Source: an uncultured Geobacteraceae bacterium | GTDB taxonomy: Bacteria > Desulfobacterota > Desulfuromonadia > Geobacterales > Pseudopelobacteraceae | Length of the DNA stretch: 7,296 bases | NCBI GenBank assembly: GCA_903879825.1 | Contig: CAIRND010000525.1 | Span: 1-7,296 of the forward strand | Direction: 5' to 3' | Part shown: in pieces, positions 1-6,216 of the stretch | Numbering within the stretch: the stretch's first letter is position 1 | Layout of the letters: every line of letters begins with the position of its first letter | The notes under the pieces: model-generated | What the model was told of the DNA's origin: nothing | Database searches by the model: none | The model's input: only the letters and a program-made list of their open reading frames with translations | Program-made: the position numbers and the translations under genes

Positions 1-1558
1 CAATTACATTCACAAGATCACCGCACCTTGCATGGACAAATGTCCTGCTCACATCGATATTCCCAAATATATTGAAGAGATAAAAAATTACCAGTACGGC
101 GAGGCTTTGGCCACCATCCGTGAAAATATGCCGATGCCGGCTGTCTGTGGTCGTGTCTGTCCGCACCCGTGCGAAACAGCCTGCCGCCGTAAAAACGTCG
201 ATGATTCTATCAATATTATGGTACTGAAGCGTTCCGCGTCCGACTATGAATGGATGCATGCTATCACCCCGCCTGCGCAGACCAAGCCGAAAAAGGATAA
301 AACCGTAGCGATTGTCGGTGCCGGCCCGGCCGGAGTCGCCTGTGCCTACTATCTTGCTCTGGAAGGGTATCAGTGTACGATCTATGAAGCCCTGCCTGAT
401 GGGTATGGCGGCGGGATGATCGCCGTTGGCATCCCGGCCTACCGTATGCCGCGCCATATTCTGCAGCGCGATATTGATATTGTTCAGGCGCTTGGCGTAG
501 AGATTATTTATAACTGTCGCGTCGGCAAGGATATTTCGTTGCCGGAGCTGAAACAAAAATATGATGCAGTCTTTCTGGCACCGGGAGCGCACCGTTCCAA
601 GCCGATGGGAGTCGAGGGCGAAGATAAGGGCTATAAGGGCTTTCTCTCCGGCGGGATAGATTTTCTGCGCGAAGCCTATTTGGGCAATCCAACCGGCATG
701 GGCAAAAAAGTATGCGTAGTCGGCGGCGGTAATACTGCCATAGACTGTGTGCGGGTGGCGTTGCGAGAGGGTGCTGAAGATTCAATCCTGCTTTATCGTC
801 GTTCCCGCAAAGAGATGCCGGCCGACGTATGGGAAGTTGACGGTGCTGATGAGGAAGGGGTCAAGTTCGAGTTCCAGGTACTGCCGACAAAGGTTGTTGT
901 TGATGCCAGTGATCAGGTAACTGGCGTGGAATGCGTTCGTATGGCGATGGGTGAGCCGGATGCTTCCGGTCGTCGTCGCCCTGAGCCGGTACCCGGCAGC
1001 GAGTTCATCGTCGAGTGCGATACCATTATCCCGGCCATCGGCCAGGACCCGGATCTGAGCTTCATTCCGCCTGACCTTGGCGTCGATATTACCAAGTGGA
1101 ATACGATTGTTACCAAGTATCTGCCGCTGAAAGATGCCGCCGGCAAAGACCTGAAAGATGGTATGGGTAACATGCTTTCCCGTTCGCTGATTACCGATTG
1201 CGAAGGTGTTTTTGCTGGTGGTGATGCCGAAATCGGCCCGCTGACGGTTGTTGCCTGCATCGGCAATGCTCATCGGGCGGCCCTGGTTATTCAACGCTGG
1301 CTGGAAGAAGGGAAGGCGTATCTTTCTGAACAGGATATTTTTGATGACCTGCTGACCTATCTGGGTGTCTATGACAAGAACGAAAGTGTGGCTTGGCTTG
1401 ACTCAAGCGACCGTGCCAACCAGAAAGAGGTTCATGGCAAAGCGCGTGCTGCCAAAGGTAATTACCGCGAAGTCGAATTGGGTTTCAGCGATACAACTGC
1501 ACAGATAGAAGCCGATCGTTGCCTCCGCTGCTACCGTATGGCGATGGTGACTGTTTAG
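1..1558 (+). CDS. sfrB: GltD-like NAD(P)H/FAD/Fe-S oxidoreductase, beta subunit (SfrB-like), 5' end missing
   Basis: This is the C-terminal 518 residues of a flavoprotein related to the small subunit of glutamate synthase. The frame is open to the left edge: codons from position 2 read NYIHKITAPCMDKC, a conserved part of the N-terminal Fe-S domain, so the ATG at 32 is internal and the true start lies outside the window. Visible in order (window residue numbers): Cys10 and Cys14, then Cys49/53/57/61 of the Fer4_20-type double-cluster domain; a GAGPAG FAD-binding loop near 106-111; a GGGNTA dinucleotide loop near 241-246; an Arg pair in YRRSRKEMPA near 266, typical of NADPH-binding family members; and GVFAGGD near 402, the second FAD motif. 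An additional CLRC pair sits at 507-510, just before the stop. Its likely role is to oxidise NAD(P)H and pass electrons to the NuoG-like protein encoded 32 nt downstream. This gene order fits the Geobacter soluble NADPH:Fe(III) oxidoreductase SfrAB. A GltD-like partner of an NAD-linked formate dehydrogenase or hydrogenase is the main alternative. The family is secure; the exact symbol is less so. Confidence 0.85.
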   Translation, partial: NYIHKITAPCMDKCPAHIDIPKYIEEIKNYQYGEALATIRENMPMPAVCGRVCPHPCETACRRKNVDDSINIMVLKRSASDYEWMHAITPPAQTKPKKDKTVAIVGAGPAGVACAYYLALEGYQCTIYEALPDGYGGGMIAVGIPAYRMPRHILQRDIDIVQALGVEIIYNCRVGKDISLPELKQKYDAVFLAPGAHRSKPMGVEGEDKGYKGFLSGGIDFLREAYLGNPTGMGKKVCVVGGGNTAIDCVRVALREGAEDSILLYRRSRKEMPADVWEVDGADEEGVKFEFQVLPTKVVVDASDQVTGVECVRMAMGEPDASGRRRPEPVPGSEFIVECDTIIPAIGQDPDLSFIPPDLGVDITKWNTIVTKYLPLKDAAGKDLKDGMGNMLSRSLITDCEGVFAGGDAEIGPLTVVACIGNAHRAALVIQRWLEEGKAYLSEQDIFDDLLTYLGVYDKNESVAWLDSSDRANQKEVHGKARAAKGNYREVELGFSDTTAQIEADRCLRCYRMAMVTV

Positions 1559-1577
1559 TTATACTTACTTAATTATC

Positions 1578-1582
1578 GGAGA
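1578..1582 (+). promoter_or_regulatory. Ribosome binding site of the NuoG/FdhA-like gene
   Basis: GGAGA ends 8 nt before the ATG at 1591, a good Shine-Dalgarno match at normal spacing. It fixes the start of the downstream gene. The 32-nt gap between the two genes shows no terminator, which supports co-transcription. Confidence 0.8.
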
Positions 1583-1590
1583 AAAACAGC

Positions 1591-4191
1591 ATGTCACATA
1601 CAGAGCCCAGCGACAAAAAAAGTACGGCTACACTGACTATCGACGGCGCAATGGTAACGGTACCGGTTGGTGCCACCATTTTGGAGGCGGCAGCAGAATT
1701 AGGCATCAAGATTCCAACCCTCTGCTGGTTGAAAAAGGTATCCACCACCGGAGCCTGTCGAATATGTGTGGTCAAGGTGGAAGGTGTCGAGCGTTTTATG
1801 ACCGCCTGTAACACGCCGGTCAAAGATGGCATCACTGTCATCACGACTTCACCCGAACTTGAAACTGCCCGCAAAAAAACGCTGGAACTGATGCTTGTCA
1901 ACCATCCGCTTGACTGCCCGATCTGTGATGCCGCTGGTGAATGTGATCTGCAGGATACCTGCTACACTCTCAAAGTTGATAAAAACAGCTACGGTGCGGA
2001 TCTGGAACGCTTACCAATCCGCTATGATTGGAAGCTGCTGGAGAGTGACCCGAACCGCTGTATCCTTTGTGAAAAATGCGTCAAGGTCTGTCGCGAAGTG
2101 GTTGGCCGTGAAGCAATTGAGGTTGTCGATCGCGGTGACAATACGATCATCGACACGATCACCCGTCAGCCGCTCGACTGTGATTTCTGCGGTAACTGCA
2201 TCGGTGCCTGTCCGACCGGTACTCTTATCAGCAAGCCGTTCAAATTTAAGGGCCGCCCCTGGGCATTTGAGGTAACTCCGGGAATCTGCAGCTTCTGCTC
2301 TTCCGGTTGCCAGGTCGAATACCATGCAAAGGACGGCAAAATTGAGCGTGTCACAAGCTCCGATGATGGCTACAACAAGGGTAATCTCTGCATCAATGGC
2401 CGTTTCGGTTATGCCGCTTTTAACGCTCCGGCGCGTCTAACATCTCCATTGATCAAAGACAGCGGCGGCAGTCTGAGGAAATCCAACTGGGACCAGGCGC
2501 TGGGAGATGTTGCCTCGCGGCTGAAAGAGATCGCTGCCGTTGCTGGCGGCGATGCCATTGCCGGTATCGGATCACCACGGGTGACTAATGAAGAAAGTTA
2601 TCTGTTCCAGAAGTTCCTGCGCGGCGCTTTGGGCAGTAATAATATCGACTCCGAAGCCCGTCTCGGCTACCTGCCTGCGCAGATCGTCCAGTGGGAGATG
2701 CTCGGCTACAGCGGCGGAACGCTTGGCATGGAAGCCATTGAAAAGGCCGGTGCCATTGTTGTCATTGGCGCTGATCTCAAGGGCGAATCAGCTGGATTTG
2801 CCTATCGAACCATTCAGGCCGCCACGAAAAACGATGCCAAGCTGGTGATTGCCGGTAGCCGCCCCAGTTCCATGAACAAGTTTGCCAATGCCTTCCTGCA
2901 GTGCCGTCCCGGCAGCGAAGCGTGGCTGGTTGCCGGTCTTAACAAGGCGATACTTGCAGAAGGCTGTGCTACAGCGGTAACTTTGGCCGGATTTGACCAG
3001 TTGAAATCGTCACTTGACGCTCTTACCTTTGAGCGGATTTGTGAAATATCGGGAATCACCGAAGCACAGTTTCAAGAAGCAGCCGCTCTGATCTGCCCAC
3101 GCGGCCCTGTTGCGGTCATTTATGGCGCTGATATTATCCGTTCAGCTGATTGCAGGAACGCCGTTGCAGGTGTCGTCAATCTGGCATTATTGATCGGTGC
3201 TGTTGCCGAGACAGGAGCCGGAATCTATCCGCTGGATGAAAAAAACAACACGCAGGGACTGTTAGATATGGGCGTCTGCCCGGAGTATCTGCCCGGTTAT
3301 CACACCTACGAGCATGCTGCCGCATCGTTTGGATCGGTCTGGAACACCACCGTACCTGCTGTTGCGGGGAAAGATCTCTTTCAGATAGTTGATGCCATTG
3401 AAGCGGGCCAGATCAAAGCACTGTACGTCATGGGCAGTGATCCACTTCATTTTATGCCGAATCGTACCCGCATTATGAAGGCACTGCAGAAGCTTGAGCT
3501 ACTCGTCGTTCAGGATCTCTTTCTGACCGATACCGCCGCGCTGGCGCATGTTGTTCTCCCCGCTGCAACCGCTGCCGAAAAGGCCGGTTCATTCACCTCG
3601 ATTGATAATCGGGTACAATGTTTCAACGCCGCCGTAAAACCGGCCGGAACCGCACGTACGGATGCCGATATCCTGCAAGCACTGCACCGCCTGATTGCAC
3701 CAAAAACAGCCGGCACCGCCCAGACGCTTGATGCGCTGCACCATGAAATAACCGCTCTCACCTCCCTTTATAGTGATGTATGTGATCATGACGGTTGCAG
3801 AATGGGTCGCATCAAAAACCGTACGACAACCTCTGTGTGTGCTCCGCTTGCACCGCTTGCCCTTTCGCCGGCAACAGCTCCATTTGCCCTTACCATCGGC
3901 CCGATACAGCACCATAACGGCTCAATGACAACCCAGTCGGAGAACAACCTTCTGGTGGCAGGTGAAGCGTATGTTGAACTCTCCTGCCAGGACGCTGCTG
4001 CAATTGGAATCGCCGCCGGGGATTCCCTCACGATCAGCTCCACAGCAGGAAGTATCTCTCTGAAAGCACGACCATCCGAGCAGATTCAGTCCGGTGCGCT
4101 GTTTATACCGGCACATTTCAGGGACGCTGCCGCAAATATTGTTACCGTCTCTGCCTCATTTCCTCAGTATGTTTCACTTGCAAAAGCCTGA
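1591..4191 (+). CDS. sfrA: NuoG/FdhA-like iron-sulfur protein, alpha subunit (SfrA-like), probably no Mo catalysis
   Basis: Complete 866-residue protein with the N-terminal layout of complex I NuoG followed by a molybdopterin-oxidoreductase body. A [2Fe-2S] ferredoxin domain has Cys45/56/59/73. The NuoG-type His-Cys cluster has His105 and Cys109/112/118. Two [4Fe-4S] clusters follow at Cys157/160/163/167 and Cys197/200/203/207. A Molybdop_Fe4S4 domain has Cys233/236/240/267. The body from about 280 to 720 resembles FdhA, and a molybdopterin-dinucleotide-binding-like domain fills about 765-860. The formate dehydrogenase active site is not conserved: the Sec/Cys-His position reads Gly359-Tyr360 (RLGYLPA), and the Lys after the fourth Fe4S4 Cys is Asn269 (CINGR). 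I infer an electron-transfer subunit with five Fe-S clusters working with the GltD-like flavoprotein upstream. There is no signal peptide or membrane segment, so it should be cytoplasmic. The start is supported by GGAGA 8 nt upstream, and the gene ends 30 nt before a terminator. Automatic annotation could mislabel it as formate dehydrogenase alpha. SfrA of Geobacter is my preferred match, from memory. Confidence 0.85.
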   Translation: MSHTEPSDKKSTATLTIDGAMVTVPVGATILEAAAELGIKIPTLCWLKKVSTTGACRICVVKVEGVERFMTACNTPVKDGITVITTSPELETARKKTLELMLVNHPLDCPICDAAGECDLQDTCYTLKVDKNSYGADLERLPIRYDWKLLESDPNRCILCEKCVKVCREVVGREAIEVVDRGDNTIIDTITRQPLDCDFCGNCIGACPTGTLISKPFKFKGRPWAFEVTPGICSFCSSGCQVEYHAKDGKIERVTSSDDGYNKGNLCINGRFGYAAFNAPARLTSPLIKDSGGSLRKSNWDQALGDVASRLKEIAAVAGGDAIAGIGSPRVTNEESYLFQKFLRGALGSNNIDSEARLGYLPAQIVQWEMLGYSGGTLGMEAIEKAGAIVVIGADLKGESAGFAYRTIQAATKNDAKLVIAGSRPSSMNKFANAFLQCRPGSEAWLVAGLNKAILAEGCATAVTLAGFDQLKSSLDALTFERICEISGITEAQFQEAAALICPRGPVAVIYGADIIRSADCRNAVAGVVNLALLIGAVAETGAGIYPLDEKNNTQGLLDMGVCPEYLPGYHTYEHAAASFGSVWNTTVPAVAGKDLFQIVDAIEAGQIKALYVMGSDPLHFMPNRTRIMKALQKLELLVVQDLFLTDTAALAHVVLPAATAAEKAGSFTSIDNRVQCFNAAVKPAGTARTDADILQALHRLIAPKTAGTAQTLDALHHEITALTSLYSDVCDHDGCRMGRIKNRTTTSVCAPLAPLALSPATAPFALTIGPIQHHNGSMTTQSENNLLVAGEAYVELSCQDAAAIGIAAGDSLTISSTAGSISLKARPSEQIQSGALFIPAHFRDAAANIVTVSASFPQYVSLAKA

Positions 4192-4221
4192 AAACATGTC
4201 GGTAACCATACATAAGATTAT

Positions 4222-4252
4222 CCAAACGCCGCTTCTGCGGCGTTTGGCTTTT
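4222..4252 (+). terminator. Rho-independent terminator of the sfrBA-like operon
   Basis: A perfect 11-bp stem (4222-4232 CCAAACGCCGC with 4237-4247 GCGGCGTTTGG) encloses a TTCT loop and is followed by CTTTT. It begins 30 nt after the TGA at 4189-4191. There is no U-tract in the opposite orientation, so it should act only on plus-strand transcription. It separates the oxidoreductase genes from the radical SAM gene, which starts 35 nt beyond it. Confidence 0.88.
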
Positions 4253-4287
4253 AAAGCCTCCCAGCCACTATTGACTATGATCCCGCA

Positions 4288-5967
4288 ATGAGTAGGGATA
4301 TTCGCACTTATCATCGCGGCCTGCTGCAGGCAGAAACGCATCTTCATCCGCACGGAAGGGTAGGGCAGCTTACCATCTGCCTGGTCTCACCAAGCCGTTA
4401 TCAGACCGGCATGAGTAGCCTTGGCTTTCAGACGGTGTATGCGTTGTTGGCCGGTTCAACCGACATTCGCTGTGAGCGCGCCTTTCTTCCTGATCGCGAC
4501 ATGCTTGAAGAATACCGCCGCAGCGGCACTCCGCTGCTTTCGCTTGAATCCTCAACTCCTCTGGCCGATTTTGACGTTATTGCATTTTCCACCTCGTTCG
4601 AACCGGACTACCTGAATATCCCTTTGATCCTCAATCTGGCGCGAATTCCACTTTATTCCCGTGAACGTAGTCAGTCCGACCCACTGATTATTGCCGGCGG
4701 TGCTGCCTTTTTCATTAATCCGGAGCCGGTTGCCGATTTTATTGACGCTATCTGTATCGGAGAAGGTGAGGACATCATCCCCGCTCTGATTGAGACGCTG
4801 CTTTCCCCGGTGGATAATGGCCGACAGGGATTGCTGCAGGCCTTCTCTGCGATATCAGGTGTCTACGTGCCGGCTTTTTACCAGCCGCGCTATGATGGTG
4901 GCCAGCTGGTCGGATACGATGCCGATGCGGACGCCCCACTGCCGGTCACACGTGCCGCAGTCTGCCTGGAACAGCACGAACCATCAGCCTCGCAGATCCT
5001 GACCGAAAATACCGAATTTGGTGATATGTTTCTGGTGGAGGTCGCTCGCGGCTGTCCGCGTGGCTGCCGTTTTTGCAGCTCGGGCTTTATCTACGGCGCC
5101 TTTCGTCAGCAGCCGTACGAAAATATTATTGCCCAAATTGATGAAGGTCTTACTCATCGTGCCAAGGTGGGCTTGGTGGGCGCGGCTGTATCAGATTATG
5201 CCGAGATTGGCCGACTATGCCGGTACATTGTCGAAAAGGGGGCCAAGGTATCGGTCTCATCACTGCGTATAGACCGGATTGATCCTGATATGCTGGATTG
5301 TCTGATTGCCTGTGGACATAAAACGATATCTCTTGCTCCGGAGGGTGGCTCACAGCGGATGCGTGATGTGATCCGCAAAAACCTGACCGAGGCACAGATT
5401 CTGGATGCTTGTGAAATGCTCATTGCTCGAGATATTCTCAACCTGAAGCTGTATTTCATCATCGGGTTGCCGGGTGAAACGGACGCCGATCTCGACGAGA
5501 TGGTGCGGTTGGTGGAGACGATTCGTGAGCGGGTTATTGAGCGAGGGCGCGCCAACAAACGGCTCGGTGAAATTACCCTGTCGGTTAATCCGTTTATTCC
5601 CAAGCCCTTCACCCCTTTTCAGTGGTGTGGCATGGAACCGCTCTCTTCGTTGGAACGTAAGGTTAAGCTGCTGGAAGGAAAGCTGCGGAGGTTGTCCAAT
5701 GTCAAGCTGAAGGTGGAAAGCTTGCGTGAGTCGTATCTACAGGCATTGCTGTCGCGTGGTGATCGCCGTTTATCAGCACTGCTGGCTGAGATGGCCGGGG
5801 GAGCAAACCTCAAAAAGGCAGCCAAGTCGTGCAGCATAGATACCGGCTGGTACGTTGAACGAACAATAGCTGCTGATGAAACCATGCCATGGAGCATTAT
5901 CGGTACGGCGGATCAGGCACATCTGCGCAGCGAGTATGAACGGGCGTGTGCGGGGGGGACGGTTTGA
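4288..5967 (+). CDS. Radical SAM protein of uncharacterised family (TIGR03960-like)
   Basis: 559-residue protein with a radical SAM core. The [4Fe-4S]/SAM motif is C-x3-C-x2-C at Cys256, Cys260 and Cys263 (CPRGCRFC). Supporting core motifs are APEGGSQRMR from residue 350 and KLYFIIGLPGET from residue 387. The N-terminal ~200 residues look like the B12-binding-type Rossmann domain that precedes such cores (MSSLGFQTVYALL near 42-54), but I see no DxHxxG cobalamin-ligand motif. There is no SPASM-type cysteine cluster after the core. This arrangement matches the 'radical SAM, uncharacterised' proteins of Geobacter relatives, which in some Firmicutes are joined to a DUF2344 domain (recalled family knowledge). 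The substrate is unknown. ATG 4288 is the only usual start after an in-frame TAA at 4252, but no Shine-Dalgarno precedes it. Its 3' end overlaps a small CxxC protein gene by 4 nt if that gene starts at TTG 5964. Confidence 0.88.
   Translation: MSRDIRTYHRGLLQAETHLHPHGRVGQLTICLVSPSRYQTGMSSLGFQTVYALLAGSTDIRCERAFLPDRDMLEEYRRSGTPLLSLESSTPLADFDVIAFSTSFEPDYLNIPLILNLARIPLYSRERSQSDPLIIAGGAAFFINPEPVADFIDAICIGEGEDIIPALIETLLSPVDNGRQGLLQAFSAISGVYVPAFYQPRYDGGQLVGYDADADAPLPVTRAAVCLEQHEPSASQILTENTEFGDMFLVEVARGCPRGCRFCSSGFIYGAFRQQPYENIIAQIDEGLTHRAKVGLVGAAVSDYAEIGRLCRYIVEKGAKVSVSSLRIDRIDPDMLDCLIACGHKTISLAPEGGSQRMRDVIRKNLTEAQILDACEMLIARDILNLKLYFIIGLPGETDADLDEMVRLVETIRERVIERGRANKRLGEITLSVNPFIPKPFTPFQWCGMEPLSSLERKVKLLEGKLRRLSNVKLKVESLRESYLQALLSRGDRRLSALLAEMAGGANLKKAAKSCSIDTGWYVERTIAADETMPWSIIGTADQAHLRSEYERACAGGTV
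5952..5958 (+). promoter_or_regulatory. G7 run: probable ribosome binding site of the small CxxC gene and possible slippery site
   Basis: Seven consecutive G lie 5 nt before the TTG at 5964, so they can pair with the anti-Shine-Dalgarno sequence. The same run, read in the radical SAM frame, splits as G GGG GGG, the X XXY YYZ register of a -1 frameshift heptamer. The ribosome-binding role is the simpler reading. Confidence 0.5.
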
Positions 5968-6143
5968 AAGTTTGTACCATGTGCACAAAGGAGTATGACG
6001 AAAATGCCGCGCCGTCCGTATATGCCGAGGCGGGTGAATGGCTGGCTGGTGAGGTGTGGAATGATGCCGGCGAATTATGCCCGCTCTGCCTTGAAAATCG
6101 GGCTCAGCTGGTAATGATGTACCACCCGCAATATAATTCTTAG
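5964..6143 (+). CDS. Small two-CxxC protein, zinc-ribbon-like, unknown function
   Basis: 59-residue acidic protein, not assigned to a named family. It carries two CxxC pairs, Cys4-x2-Cys7 (CTMC) and Cys39-x2-Cys42 (CPLC), spaced as in a small zinc ribbon or rubredoxin-like metal site. Between them is a hydrophilic stretch with two Trp (26, 32), and the tail is LENRAQLVMMYHPQYNS. I prefer the TTG start: TTGA overlaps the stop of the radical SAM gene, a G-rich ribosome binding sequence lies 5 nt upstream, and starting at ATG 5979 would remove Cys4 and break the first pair. A GTG at 5946 would give 65 residues (MCGGDG extension) but has a weak binding site. The overlap implies translational coupling to the radical SAM gene. 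It is followed after 10 nt by a hairpin terminator, so it is the last gene of the unit. It could be a metal-binding partner of the radical SAM enzyme. A RiPP precursor is less likely because no SPASM domain or maturation genes are present. Confidence 0.7.
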   Translation: MKVCTMCTKEYDENAAPSVYAEAGEWLAGEVWNDAGELCPLCLENRAQLVMMYHPQYNS

Positions 6144-6153
6144 GCTATGAAAC

Positions 6154-6190
6154 AAGAGAGAGGCGAGCACCGTGTGCCCGCCTCTCTCTT
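6154..6190. terminator. Bidirectional rho-independent terminator between convergent genes
   Basis: A perfect 12-bp stem (6154-6165 AAGAGAGAGGCG with 6179-6190 CGCCTCTCTCTT) is extended inside by GCAC/GTGC pairing around a CGT loop, after an A/C mismatch. The plus-strand arm ends in CTCTTTAT and the minus-strand side continues CTTGTTTCAT, so both directions have T-rich tails. It lies between the stop of the small CxxC gene (6143) and the stop of the minus-strand flavodiiron gene (6217). Confidence 0.85.
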
Positions 6191-6216
6191 TATCAATGAA
6201 GCAACTATTCCACAAT

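Noticed and set aside
782..1294. Minus-strand open frame of 170 codons inside the GltD-like gene
   Set aside because: It is antisense to conserved FAD and NAD(P)H motifs and has no recognisable domain or ribosome binding site, so it is a codon-bias shadow.
1591..4191. Selenocysteine formate dehydrogenase
   Set aside because: There is no in-frame TGA; the frame is continuous and the Sec position is a Gly codon (GGC at 2665-2667).
4178..4218. Possible sigma-70-like promoter (TTGCAA ... TAAGAT) before the radical SAM gene
   Set aside because: The spacing between the two elements (29 nt) is wrong, and transcripts would still have to pass the terminator at 4222-4252.
4246..4258. Short inverted repeat GGCTTT-T-AAAGCC overlapping the terminator tail
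   Set aside because: It is too short and lies within the terminator's T-tract, so there is no independent evidence for an operator.
4094..4291. Plus-strand 65-codon open frame spanning the alpha-subunit end and the terminator
   Set aside because: It starts inside the alpha-subunit gene, runs through the terminator hairpin and resembles no protein I know. Only its last codons overlap the radical SAM start in a possibly meaningful way, noted separately.
5964..6143. Small CxxC protein as a RiPP precursor of the radical SAM enzyme
   Set aside because: The enzyme lacks a SPASM domain, there are no protease, transporter or RRE genes nearby, and the two CxxC pairs look like a metal site rather than a core peptide.
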